Assembly (NCBI RefSeq): GCF_001949145.1
Contig: NW_019091374.1
Coordinates: forward strand, 1,000,811 to 1,064,810
Direction of reading: 5' to 3'
From: Acanthaster planci
Lineage: Eukaryota > Echinodermata > Asteroidea > Valvatida > Acanthasteridae
Length of the DNA stretch: 64,000 nt
In this document: positions 24,555-36,560 of the stretch, piece after piece
How the letters are laid out: each line of letters begins with the position of its first letter
Numbering within the stretch: position 1 is the first letter of the stretch
Notes under the pieces: model-generated
What the model was told of the DNA's origin: nothing
What the model saw: only the letters and a program-made list of their open reading frames with translations
Databases searched by the model: none
Position numbers and translations under genes: made by a program

Positions 24555-24683
24555 CAAGCCATACCACAGGGCGTCTGGTAGCGTTGCGTAGTCCCTGGGA
24601 TTAGCCTCGTGTTCCAATGTGTATACAAGGAATGATATGGATATAAGAGCTAAGAAACCAATATACCATGTGGTAAGCAGCTC
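24555..24683 (-). CDS. KCNQ: KCNQ exon: S5 and turret
   Basis: The exon is 129 nt, residues 102-144, phase 0 at both ends. The acceptor is TGTTTTTATGCAG and the donor TTG|GTAAGT. It begins ELLTTWYIGFLALISISFLV (S5) and ends in the pore helix DALWYGL. Trp 107 sits where KCNQ2-5 have the Trp needed for retigabine-type openers; KCNQ1 has Leu there. The exon is one codon longer than the 126 nt I recall for vertebrates, with the extra residue in the turret (HEANPRDYATLP). The pore helix has WY where vertebrate members usually have WW. Confidence 0.95.
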
Positions 24684-25024
24684 CTGCATAAAAACAGAGA
24701 GACGGAAGGGGGCAGTTATGCCTAAATGCACTCAAATGATTACTTTTTCTCCGGGTTAAAGAATAGATTTGTGTATGTGAGCGTGTAAGGTCACTTTGGT
24801 TAAAGGCTGTGTCATCATATGTCTGTTCTGCTCATAAAAGCCACTGTCAGTCCTAGGTTACAAAAAACCCACTTGCTCTTCCCAAGCACAGGTACTTCTC
24901 CTGCCCCTCACAATGCATAGGCCCAGGGACTTATGCACAATTGAATGCATTCTTGCAGTAACAGTGGTTAAGGCGAGATACATGTGAACGGCGGCATATA
25001 CTTGTTTTGTTTGATGGGACTAAC
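24684..25024 (-). other. KCNQ intron between S4 and S5 exons
   Basis: A 341-bp intron with GTTAGT donor and ATGCAG acceptor. Nothing else is seen in it. Confidence 0.9.
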
Positions 25025-25200
25025 CTGTCTGTGTGCCCATACCACAGAGCCAAGCAGTTTCCAGGTGCTCCCTCGCCTGTCCAGCCGCACCATGCGCAGG
25101 ATTTGGAGGAAGCGTAAGCCACGGAAGGCCGGCTCCAGGAACTTTGCATTCTTTGTGCCCACGGCGATAATCAATACTGAGGCAAACACAACCACAATGT
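25025..25200 (-). CDS. KCNQ: KCNQ exon: S3, S4 voltage sensor and S4-S5 linker
   Basis: The exon is 176 nt, residues 43-101. The acceptor is CCATTTTGCAG at 25201-25211 and the donor CAG|GTTAGT. Its first two bases (AC) join the G of the S2 exon to make Asp 43, giving [16 protein letters not shown] for S3. S4 follows as [18 protein letters not shown]: the Arg spacing and the Gln in place of the third charge (Q75) are the KCNQ pattern. The linker [15 protein letters not shown] carries the conserved K and H that contact PIP2 in the family. An in-frame Met lies upstream of the acceptor, but that sequence is intron read-through: starting there would lose the phase match and add residues absent from the family. 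Confidence 0.96.
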
Positions 25201-28200
25201 CTGCAAAATGGATGACAGACTGCATCACAATCATAGGCCGAGAAAGTCACCGCAGTAGTTTTTCTTGGGGAGGGGGTTTGCAATCGAGTCCATCACAACT
25301 TTCACAAGTCCGTGCAAGTCCATCACAAGTCATTCAGTCTTAAAGCAACTCAAAAGCTGTTCAGATGGACAGTGACTAAAGCATTCCTTTGTCACTGTTC
25401 ACCCCGTTTATGACTGGTCTTGAGAGAGGACTTGTGAAAGGACTGGCGCTGGATTCAGCTACAATTCTTAGGTGGGGGCCTCCACTATGTCTTTCTCTTT
25501 GTAAATACTTTATTAACCACACACGCGCGAGTGGAACACAGAATAATGAACATGTAGTGTGTCGGGTGCGCAGGACACAGAGGTACTACGCTATTCTGTG
25601 TCTCCCTACGTGCTCCACAAGTCTGAGCGTGATAACGAACTTATCTTCAAGCAGACGTGACATGCAGAAAAGATATTATTGGGGCCTGTGCGTGCAAACA
25701 CGACATCTTTGCTTTTAGTGTAAAAACAGCACAAGGTGTTGAGCTAGAATAGCACATTACGCAGGGTTAGATATAAACTGTGCAATACAGTTATATATCA
25801 CACTGTTTGTTGAAGGATCGACCAATCTGAATTGAGAATTCAGGGCCGGAGAGCTCACATGGTAGAGCAAGGTACCAGAGGTCACAGGTTCAAATCTTCC
25901 TTCAGACAGTTTCTTAGATACATTTATCATTAAGAACAGTCCTAAATCCTCCAACAGGTGGCAGATGAGGACAGGTGAAGAATGGAGGACAGGATAATTG
26001 AAAAGTGAACTAGGCTAAGTTTCCTATTTGGCTTTTAATGATCACTTTTTGTTCAAACTACCTGTTTGCCTGTATTCTGAATGCTTGGAAATTTTAAACC
26101 AAATCAGAATTGGATTCTCTTGTTTCCCCTTCACACTGTGAATGGCCTAGATGTGATTTTCCTACAAAAATGGAAAGGCGACTTGCCTGGCTGTCATTTT
26201 GGTAGGGACTAATGTCTACATCCAAATCACCTGAATCACATCCAAGTCAGCAATAACATATCCTGTGTTAGTGCCTTTCCAAAATGACACCCAACGTCTG
26301 GCCACTCGACCCAAACTGCATTATAATCCTGGACGTGATTTCTGGCTCAGATGTGATCTTAGATTATGCCTGCCAGAATCAAATTTTATCTCCAATAATA
26401 CATCCACCCAAACAAGCTTTCTCTTTTTGTAGGGAAATCATATCCAGGCTATTCACCATGTCAACTTCGTCAAACTCAAGACATTCAAACTTTCAGACCC
26501 AATATGTACACCTTACATAATAGATTTTGCACATAATCTCCCGTCAGTTTGGCTTGCTTTGCCATTGTAATGTTTTAACAGGAAGAAAATCTTTGGGTTT
26601 ATGCTGCAAGGGATACACGTATCTTACATAAATAAATGGGCCTGTCCGTATAAAGCTCCGGCTCACATGTATTGAATTTTGCCAGGTTTCTTCGGGGCAA
26701 TGACAAAGCACTTTGAGAGTCCAGACATGAATTTACATGAAAATATTCCATGGAGAATAATGTATTACCAACCCCCAAAAAATTTAAAAAAAACCGAGAG
26801 AGAGACAGAGAGAGAAAAATGACAAGGAATAGGGAGAGACGAGTGGCCACTGCTATGCAGCTCTCAGCCAATATGAACCCTGCGGCCAACTCGCAACTCA
26901 ATCACGAAGGCTGGAGAGATGCAATCGGCCAACGGGAACCAAACCAAGAGAGGACTAACTTTGTTAAGATGAGAGGATTGGAAAAGAAGGGAAAAAATCC
27001 ACGCACGAGGAGGAAAAGAGGTACAGAGATGTGAGAGGTAGAATTCCTGGGTGCCACTCCGATACTCTGCTCTGCTGTGCCCTGAGGGGGTGGCACTGGA
27101 AACTCGATCAAGCAAACCGAGAGATGTCATTTACCCAAATCGATGTTATACCTTCCATGCTGGCTAGAGTGTCCCTCCTCAGCCTGCTGTTTGTGTAAAG
27201 GGTTTTTCTTTCCTTTTTGAAACACACCTGTTTTTAAAAGAGTAACTATTTTAAAGAGGGAAATATGATAGAAAGAGGATAGGCAAGACGATGTAAGGGT
27301 GAAAGGGGATTGTGCTTAAAAAGCAATAGGGGTGAGTTATTTGCGTGCAAGGCGCCATTCTGATGGGTGTGGGTACACAGGCGGAAAGGGTTAGGTTTCT
27401 CTGTAATGCTTCGGTGATGCACTTTTGGAGACTGGGACTCAATTGAGCACGGCTAATATGCTACCCGTCCTATCGATTGTGCCTGCTTAGTCACACTGTG
27501 ACCAGGGGCCTATCTGGCCTTTGGTTAAGTCACAATATTTGAGTCACATTTATTTTAAGAAAAACCCAACTACCCAGAACAAAAAAATATGTCAATGCTG
27601 AAGAATTAAACGGAATGTTTAGCTAATGGGTTTAGAGAAGACTGAACGCATGTTGACACTGAAGTCGAAGGCTGAGTTAACGTCATAGAGGCCTTCAATG
27701 GCATTGACTGGAATAGAAGAGATAATGTTTTCATAACGTCTTAGACCGGAATGAAGAGGTACCGAGCGGGACCTTTTAATTGTGCAGTGCAATAATAACC
27801 AGAAACAAGAAATATGCCAATTTTTGGAGCAAACAACAGTTTCCGGACATTCTGGCACCTTGGTACAGGAAAAAACTGTCTGTCGATGCCAGGATGGGAT
27901 TATCAGAATAGGTGCAATAGGCACTGTACCTCGGGCCAGCTAAAAACAACTCAGAGCCGGCCACAAATTTGAGGGCCTACAAAAATGCCACAGCACGCCC
28001 CACACGTTGTGTGTTTACTAGTCCTCCAAGGTGGAGTGGTTTGAACATGTATGCATGTTTATATCAAGCAATTCATTACTAATAAAAAGCAATTTACAAT
28101 ATGGAAATAATAGCAGAAATCTGCCTATTAAAAGTTATTATTTGACCAACTGATGCTGACAAAGCTGCACACACACAGGCATAACATTTACATGTAAAGT

Positions 28201-30105
28201 TAATTGGTCTGGAGTACACGGAGCTAAGAGGTTTTAGAGCCGTCCGTGTGGCCTTGGCTCTTGATTTCGACATGAAATGCAAGGCTTAGGTGCTTACCTG
28301 TACAGTGAAACCATACCAAACACTAGTGCCTAGGGACACACCAAATCTTGCACTGGCCGGTGTGTTTGAGTTCATTGAAGAGCACAGACAAATTCATCTT
28401 TTTGAATACCAGCCATGGATACACGCACTGAGCTCAACACAGATTTTAGGTGTATTTTGTCCCCGAATCAAATTTCATACTAAGCACTGGGCTGCGTACA
28501 AAGAAGATGGCAGAGTTTTCAATTCTCTCATCTCAAAAATCATCAGAGCAAATTATACCACACTCATTCAACAAGACTTAGTATGCAAGAAGGTCATTCA
28601 AGACAAACAAAAGTCTGTTGAGTTTTGCTCAGATCAGAGCATCAACACAGTGAGTGATGAAAGTGACTCATGGCTCATACTCAGTGAGTTATTTAGAAAA
28701 CCTTATTACTATCAAATTGAGGAAGTAGACTAAACTGGCCAAGTTTTGTCGGCCTGCCATGAAGTTGGACTCAGGTTGATTTGTTCACTGCTGTGACTGA
28801 ACGACTTGGCTTGAACCTGCACATGCCACAGCTTGTTTGCATTTCGAATAAGTAAAGGCTCTCCTTTCATGAAATCTTAATTCTCTCGGCATTTGAGACA
28901 CTCAGGGGCACAATAATACCCGGCTGGCCCTAGATAAAGCCCTGTCAGGCAACATTGCCAGACCGAGGGCCAATCCACAAATGGACGCGACAGCCCTACA
29001 ATGACAGCCGGTGCGCCGGATTGTCTGGTGCACACGCTCCTTGCCAGATGTAAATATGCCCCTCTTTTGGGACAAGAAAGAAAACGAAGAAACTATTGGA
29101 TGCGTGTAGTGTCTCATTATCTGCACTCGGTCGTGCAGGCTTTCAGAAATGGACAAGCTGTCGTGAGTTTGAATCAAGATTTGAAGAGTCCTTTTGACAG
29201 GATTGCTCCGTGCAGGTGGGAAAAAAAAATAAATTCGCAAATACTACAAAATGATGAAGAAATGCCCGGCTTGTTGACACAGACGTTCAGACAAACATGC
29301 TGGCTACGCCTCCCAATTGATTCATTTCTTTTTTTGCAATGAAAAAACATGCAATCGGAGTTGTGTGATTTCTTTTTTGTTTGCCATACTGTAGCGGACA
29401 CAACCCCGAAAAAGCCAAATGTCACATACATTGAGATTCGGAAAGCAAATCAAATGCAGTGGATTGTGTAGTAGTGTCTTATTTGCAAAATCTTTTTGCA
29501 TGTTTGTCCCATTCTCTTCTGGGCTAGGCTACATCATTTTTATCAACGAGTTCTCGCTAACACGATGTGACCTATGCCAATTAGTCCTGAATGTTTCATA
29601 TTTTCCCTCAAGACTTTAATCTTTTCACAGTTCTCTGTAGTGCCTTGAGGTGATATTGTGTCCCACCTTCTCTGGTGCGTAAATTTCTTTTATTAGCGAT
29701 ATCTTCTGATAAGTAGGCTGACATGCAGTAGATGGCGGTAACATTCAGAGGGGCAATCATTCATAGTGGAGAGTGTTTTGCTGAATTTTGCCTTCATACA
29801 TGTGTATACCAAAGTTTTTTCTTAGAGCCGGAAATTAGCAAGAGCGGGGCCGGCTAAAAAACAGCCCATTTCTAACACTGATAAAAATTCCAGGTTAAGT
29901 TGTCTTAAGACCTCGGAAAGAATGAACAATTCTAACCTTGGATCAAGTCTTAAAAAAAAAAAAACAGGGTAAAGAGAACAAGCACTAGCAGGCATGCCGA
30001 CACTTGCTCTCAGGGGAGTTCTATCAGCCTTTTTGAGGCCTATCAGCTCTGCTCAACACCCCCCCATGAGTATAATCCCTCTAATGCCCCCCTGCTCACA
30101 CTCAC
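25201..30105 (-). other. KCNQ intron between S2 and S3-S4 exons
   Basis: About 4.9 kb. It contains a second tRNA-like SINE head (25843-25902), a GA-rich low-complexity patch near 26790-26830, and a plus-strand open frame (28290-28733, 147 codons) with no known similarity. A relatively GC-rich piece near 28900-29060 may be a conserved non-coding element, but this cannot be told from one sequence. Confidence 0.75.
25843..25902 (+). mobile_element. tRNA-like SINE head, degenerate
   Basis: GGCCGGAGAGCTCACATGGT then AGAGC resembles the D arm and A box of a tRNA (GAGCTCA-TGGTAGAGC), and CACAGGTTCAAATCTTCC resembles a B box and T arm. The anticodon arm is too short, so this is a decayed tRNA-derived element and not a tRNA gene. 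Confidence 0.5.
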
Positions 30106-30232
30106 CTAAAATACACAGGGGTCGTCTTATAAAACGAAGTCTCCCATAATGCCCTTGGTATCGACTCCTGCAGCCCGCCGACCATATTCTTAAGATGCAC
30201 TCAACAGTAAGAGTTAATACAATTATGAGTTC
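30106..30232 (-). CDS. KCNQ: KCNQ exon: S2 and S2-S3 linker
   Basis: This is the most 5' exon found, 127 nt, residues 1-42 of the partial protein plus the first base of codon 43. The acceptor is TTTTGGCAG and the donor is G|GTGAGTG. It encodes the S2 helix ([17 protein letters not shown]) followed by the KCNQ signature [18 protein letters not shown] and RRPLCI. The acidic residue in VECILR corresponds to the family's charge-transfer Glu. The reading frame continues upstream through the intron for some codons, but the family alignment and the acceptor set the exon start at 30232. Exon length and end phase (1) match the equivalent vertebrate exon. The next upstream exon (S1) was not located in the window. 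Confidence 0.95.
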
Positions 30233-33200
30233 CTGCCAAAAGAGAGAAAATAACAAAAAAATAGCCTTCTTAATCATTTTCTGGCATGTCATGTATCTCA
30301 TACAGCAAATTGTTACCATGGCAGCAAATAGGAAAAAGGACCAAACGCAAACTATATCCTTTACAACATTATTATTAAAAATTACTGCAATAGCTGAAAA
30401 TGTGAACTTTCTGCCCTGAATGTCTCTGCGGCAGTCAACTGTTGCAAGAATACTCTGGCAGCATTCACACCAGTGTTACAGACAGTGCTGCATTGTGTAG
30501 ATAATGCGAAGTTTTTCCTCTTGTTTGTGGGGTCGGGTTCAACTTCAGCACTTCCTTCATTCCGCAGCAGCACTGGCAACTGTAATTCAGTTGAAGAGGG
30601 GAATCCATTTGGTGCCTTTTTCATTAAGGCAAAGAAATTTATAACTAGAAAAGGGACATAAAAGGGACAAGATTAAGCACGGGTTAAAAATTCAAAGACA
30701 CCTGTGCAGAACCTTTCGAAACCGTATAAGCCTACTGTACTTTGAAGATCAATGCAGAGTGGTGACTCTTTCACTAGAAAATTGGACAATCTTCTTTAGA
30801 GGCATTTGCCATTTGAGCTAACAGTCCTCATTTCTTTAATCTAAATAGGAATTTTCACATGCCCTAGAGAGTTTTGGTTGACCTATAGTTTAAATTTTTT
30901 CGAAATGCAAAGGACATAAACTAGAAACATCAGTCATTAGTGAGATGACATTAGGGACTGACTTCAGTCGCCAGCAAAGTGGGGCAAAAGAAAATCACGT
31001 CAAGAGCAGGCCAATCAACGGGAATCTGCCTGACGCAGAGCTTCTGACTCAATCTAATGGATTTCAATACCACGGCAACCAACAGCTCAAAAACCATTTA
31101 GCCGTCTGATGCTGGCATGCAAACAGGAAGAAAATATCCACAAATAGATGCAAGAGAACTGAAAAACAAGGCATATAAGCACTGTGTGTGAGGCCAAAAC
31201 ATTGACTACAAGTAAACAGCTATAAAAAGGACAGGGCTTATAGTACAGTCAAAATAGCATGTTGACCACGTCAGTGACAGAAGACAAGACTGTGTTAATA
31301 CATGGAGGGATTAAGCAACCTGAGTACCAAAGACGTACTGAATGTCAATTAAACTTCTTGGTCTCTCGTGGTCCGGGCTGGGATGGGTAAGGACTTTATA
31401 TGCATTGTGTAATATTGTTACAAAAATGTCTAGATGAAGATGTCAGATGAAATGTTCAGCTCCATTTGGCTTCACTTCACGGAGTGAAACATGTCATCTG
31501 TCACCTCATGACTTTTTTCTCACCATTGGACTCATAAATATTCATTATTTGTATACTATCTTCTTTTGGTCCCATATGTAAGTATTAGCTTTTTCCAGAC
31601 CTGGGTCGATCCATTCCAGCCATATCCTTTTGCTCTGACTTGTACGTCCTTGTATTCGAGGGGGGCATTGCCCAAAGCCAGGCTGATTTTCAGGTCATTT
31701 CATCTATTTCTACCTATTGGCTCATGTGGAGAAACATCTAGGTTGCACAGCTTCACTGCACCCTTTTTAAGGGGCAGGAAGTCACTGGCTCAGTAATTTC
31801 ATTCATTTTTTTAATGTCCGTATTCCCTTGTATTCTTCTTTAAACTTTGTCATTTGTCCTCTTATATAGAAAGTCACCAAAACCTTTTGTGTGGCAAGGT
31901 AAGTTAATCAATTATTTCAGGTCTTAGTTTTAATACGAGTCGTTGATCTTATTACTGAAATTCTTATCTTGGCAGAATCCTTCAAGGGGTTTTGTTACAA
32001 TATCCATTGAAACTAAAGGGTTCATATGAATGAATGCTAAGACACTTTACAAGCCTATTTTACCAGTAAAATGAAATAGACATTAGCGGATTTAGGGGGA
32101 CATGCTATTGGGGGCCATGGCCTTATCCCCCTAAAAAGGATCAAAAATACATTTTCTTTTTGTTTTTTTGTTTTGAAAAAAGAACTGAGAGAAAGAAGCA
32201 ATAAAGTGGTGCCCCAAAATGTGGCCTTACCCCTCACAAAGACCACAAGGGTTGTACAAAAAATATCTGCCCCACTGAGCATCTGGTTCTGGATCCACTC
32301 TGGGAAATATAATTTAACGAATGCATGATCTGTGTGATCCTCCATGGTTGGACAAAAATTATTCACATAAGGTTTGGAATGGAAACAAAGAGATCTGATC
32401 ATGTCATCTGTGAATTAAGCCAACTGGTGTTGACGCTCCTGGCCGAAGAGGAGAGGGTAAGTTAGTGATGCAACAAGGGGCCTCAGGCTGTCCAGAAATG
32501 GTCAACAGGGGAACTGCATGGTTAAAAAAAGTTTGGCCATATCACGCGAGAAGCACGGATGCACATTCAACAATCTCCAAAAAACAAGCCATCTTGTCCA
32601 CGACAGGGGAACTAATAAATGAAATGAGGCATCCTCGAGACACAGAAATTGGCTATGTTTTGTCCTGACAGGAGACAAGATTGAGTTGAAATAAATGTTG
32701 TAAAAAAGGGAGGGGGCACCTGGAAGCAGCACAAAATGAAAGCATGTATAGAGCTTTTTCACCCATGTGACTAAATGTAAACAATACCACCACGTGTGGA
32801 CCGCCTTGGCCACGGTGATCATATATATTCCTACGGCTAGCTTCAACTACGTGCAAGCGCACGTGCGAACGCTGCATGCTTGACTAGTTTATCTTGAATA
32901 AGTAGATTACCATCACAACACTGTGCACTCATTACCATCACAACACATCAGAGGTCCAGCACGATCGTGAGTGGGAAGGGTTTTTGTTCAAGCTTACAAA
33001 GGGCTCCCTCCCCCACCCACCCACCCCCCCCCCAGCCTGCCAAATCTCATTAATCACAAAGGGCATTTTTGCATCCCGTACACATCCATATCTCTCTGGT
33101 TTCCCGCAATTCGTCAGTTAAGGATTGCTGTTGAATTCTTGTGGGGGTTGGAGGAGAAAAAGCACTGATTGTCCCTTTCAGGAGGCAGTGACACAGAAGC

Positions 33201-34794
33201 CCAACTGCAGCCGCCAAGCTTTTCACATGGTTGCACAGTGAAAAATTGTGTAAATTTACGCTTGACTAATAGTGTTTGACATATCAAAATATGACAGCTG
33301 ACTCTGCTGCTGTGGGATATAAATGTTATGAAAAACACAAGACTACCTGTAGTTCCAGAGGTAAACTACTGCAATTTTCCTCTGTTGGTACAGGTGATTT
33401 TCTGTTCAAATGCAGTTTTGTAACAGCCAGTAAACATTTTACGAAAAGTGCTTGCCTTTCTTTTCTGTTTATGGAGTCAAATTAGTGCTTGGTAATAGAA
33501 AAAAATCAGTGTTTTTCCAATTTTCACATTGGCCAATCAATGGGTAGTTCCTGTTTAAATAAAACTGCACGTCTCATATTGAACACAGTGGCTCTTGCTA
33601 CATTCTGTTGGGGTCTATAAGTATACCTTCACTTGTCCCTTGTCCAACAATGTGGTGATTTCAGGCTTTAAAAGTGACAGATTGTAACATTATTCAGGAC
33701 GCAAGTATTGCCTATTGTTTTGGACCTTTGTTGAGATGTACTGGTCAAAATGAGGTAGATGTACTGGTCAAAATGAGGTGGCCGGAACTCACACTGCATC
33801 AAATTTCTGAACTCATAGTTGAATAGTCTAAGACAGGCTCTATGAATATGTATCAATATATCCTTGGCCAACGAGTGGTTGCATACAGCATGCACTAAAT
33901 TATCAATTGGAACCACATAATTTTTTTGTATAATATCAGGTAGCAAAGTTATAAGTAGGCCAGTGTTTCCTTTTGGATTTGTTTTCATTGGAAAACTAAC
34001 ATCATGTGGTAAGGGTAACAAATAGGTAACCTAACCTCCCTTCAACAGCAGGTTCTTGTGGCACTTGTAAATATCAGCATTGCTTCTTGAATGTGTGCCA
34101 GGTGAGAGTGCACTGCAGCTCTCACTTCATACCAATTTCTTGATTCTGATTAAAGTTCCAGACTTTGCCACGGAGCGGAGATATTCCAAGAAACAGAAGA
34201 ACCCCAAGGAGGTCCAAATTGAAGTCTGTGTAATTCAGTGCAAGTCAAGTAGAGGGATGTGGTCTAGGGGGACTTCTGCAGTAGGACTGTCATACAGCAA
34301 GACTGCCTTACATAACTTGGAATAATGATCAACTCTCTTGGCATAAATTTCAATCCTGCCTTAAGGTTAAAGAATCTGACTTCCTCTTCAAATATGTCTT
34401 CTTTATAGCTGATGATGCCTACATACTTTATCACAACTACATGTACAGTTAGATTCACGATGGGAGCACATTTAGTTACCTAATCCTCGGCATTTTAACT
34501 GCTTAATTCCATTGAATTAGTTTTCTTGTAAACATCTTAGCTGTTGCTGCATTTCATCGCAATGTTTTTTGGGGACTTTTGCACCTGTTGTTACCCAAAT
34601 TAACATGTTTTTATTTCATTTAGATTGTTTTATATTCTTTATTGATTAACTTTGTATGTCCAGATGTATTGGAATAGAAGACCTTCAGGTAACAGTTTTT
34701 GGTAAATATTTTTCAGTTCCAGGTTTCATCCTTGTTTTTGTGAGAAGTGCAATTTTTTTTGTATGGTCCAGCTCATATCGATAACAAACATCAA
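30233..34794. other. Probable 5' intron of KCNQ, part 1
   Basis: No exon recognised. It contains a short 23-bp tandem duplication (33734-33779), a C-rich homopolymer patch near 33010-33035, and a decayed repeat-like piece at 32090-32240 with G/C runs. A search for the S1 signature (V/L-L-S-T-I on the minus strand) from 30300 to 64000 found no KCNQ-like hit. Confidence 0.6.
33734..33779. repeat. 23-bp tandem duplication
   Basis: AGATGTACTGGTCAAAATGA followed by GGT occurs twice in a row without change. Confidence 0.95.
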
Positions 34795-36560
34795 GTGCCG
34801 TTTATTTTTATTTATTTATTTATTGATTGATTCCTTCGTTTATAAATCCAGGTAGCCCAAACAGTCCGAGCTGGTTTTCATGGGGGCCTTGCATTTTAAA
34901 CATACAAGCACTGATTTCAAAATTAAAATAGAAATTAAAACAAAAGATGAAATAAAAACCAATTAGGAACAGGGCTAAAACAGGAGCAAAGTCACGCTAT
35001 TTCAGAATGAATTAATGATAAATAGCTAAACCACAATATAAAGGTAACTTTATTACAATTTAGAAACTCAAAATGGACAAGATCGAAAGGTAAGTGCATA
35101 TAACAAGGACTAACAAGAGACAAACGAGAGAAACAATACACAGCAAGAACACAAAAATTAAAAAGAAACTTATAGACCATAAAAATAAGGTTCTAAAATC
35201 TTAACATATTACAGAAAGATGAAGCATGTTCATAAAAATATGTTAACAGATCTTTCTGAAAATTAGGAAAGGAACGTATCACTCTTTAACTGGGCAGGAA
35301 GAGGCTTCCAAATCGTCAAGTTGCACGAGTGACTGCAAATCTGTGAATGTAGTAATCTGTTTAGGCAACGGGAAGTTTTAGAGTGGCACTGTGCCTAGTG
35401 ACTTTGTAATGTGCAAAATAGGAAAAGAAATCTACCATGGAGTCAGAAGCCACGGTGTTTAAACATTTAAAGACAAGAATACCTTTCCTATAATTGATCC
35501 TCTTTGAAAAAGAGAGCCAATTTAGGGCTTTAAACATATCCGCAGATGAAGTGGTAACTGGACACCCAAAAATCAGTCTGCTCTTTTAAGCAATATGCGG
35601 AGTATGTTATGACTTGTGACTTTCATATCAGCCCCCCTGTATTATGCAACAGTAATCAAGTTTAAGGCAGAACCAGACACTTAACCAGAGTGCGAGGACT
35701 GTTTCTGGGAATACAAAGCCAAATTCTATTTATCATGCATAATTTGCACAGACTGACTTGTAAACATAATCAACACGAGGAGACCGAGTCAGTGTTTCAT
35801 CAATGACAACGCCTCCTGAAGCATTTGAATGTGCTGACCTCCTCCACTAAGTAAAGAGCCACTGATAAATATGTTCAAGCAATTTGAAGCAACTTTATGT
35901 TTTGACCCAATGAGTATGGCCTTAGTTTTAGAGGGATTAATGCTCACTTTATTTCTCATGGCCCAACTGTTTATTCTGACCACAGCCTAATTAAGGTTAG
36001 ACTGGATCTCCTCTGCAGAAGAGGATGAACTATACATAATTGTGCAGTCCTCGGGTACATATGTAATTTGCAGTCCACAGGAATGACAGAGGTAATGGCC
36101 GTAGTGTACAGAATAAACAGGAGAGGTCCAAGAATTGAACATTGTGGGACATCAGTAATGAGTGGGAGAGAATCCGATTTGACCCTGTCAATGCGCACTG
36201 ATTGTTTAAGATTAGTTACAGGTAAGATGCAAACCAGTTTATAACTGACCTGGACAAATTCGAGTTATGCAGCTTTTTCAAGAGGATGGCATGATCAACT
36301 GAATTAAAAGCCTCATTTAGGTTAATACAAACAAACCCTTGTCATTTGCCTATGATCTATAGTGTTAAGACAGTCAGATCATCCCATGGAAAGTGGTCTC
36401 TGTCAAAACCAACGGTCTGAAACCAGATTGACGGGCAGGAATCAAGTTGTGTTCATGGCAATGTGTATATAATGTACTAAGAACTGCACTTTCAAGAATC
36501 TTTTAGACAAATGGCAAAATGGAGATTGGCCGACAGTTGTTAACGCTTATTACACTAGAG
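34795..36560 (-). mobile_element. CR1/L2-like non-LTR retrotransposon, 5'-truncated and decayed
   Basis: On the minus strand a reverse transcriptase can be followed with frameshifts and stops: NNCRPISILPFV near the start, HNLIPARQSGFRP, then a palm block with NLNEAFNSVDHAILLKKL, SYL and VPQCSILGPLLFILYT, then a damaged catalytic box reading YVPEDCTIMY in place of YADDT-like sequence, then NKVSINPSKTKAILIGS (thumb side), and a C-terminal WKPLPAQLKSDTFLS. The 3' end is CTGGATTTATAAACGAAGG followed by short repeats of the ATAAATAA type near 34800-34830, as in CR1/L2-type tails. No endonuclease domain was recognised upstream, so it is a truncated, dead copy in the same orientation as KCNQ. Confidence 0.88.

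Larger units (their letters stand above)
7569..30232 (-). other. KCNQ: KCNQ (Kv7) potassium channel gene, partial at 5' end
   Basis: This entry covers the gene as a whole; exons are listed separately. The product is a pore-forming subunit of a slowly activating voltage-gated K+ channel of the plasma membrane, a tetramer regulated by calmodulin and PIP2 in the known family. Ten exons (127, 176, 129, 111, 96, 95, 27, about 215, about 193 and 763 nt) join in one open frame with matching phases, giving 643 residues plus stop. The sizes 127, 176, 111 and 96 equal those I remember for vertebrate KCNQ genes, so the intron positions look ancient. The S5 Trp and the ATWKPHLK segment after helix A resemble the KCNQ2-5 group (KCNQ5 closest by memory) more than KCNQ1. 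The N-terminus and S1 are missing. Family assignment is very secure; subgroup is an inference without a tree. Confidence 0.96.

Noticed and set aside
25201-25234. Met upstream of the S3 exon as a translation start
   Set aside because: It lies in the intron; the acceptor at 25201 and the split Asp codon with the S2 exon give the family sequence exactly.
28290-28733. 147-codon plus-strand open frame as a gene nested in the KCNQ intron
   Set aside because: No similarity recognised and composition like the intron; it could only be kept with transcript evidence.
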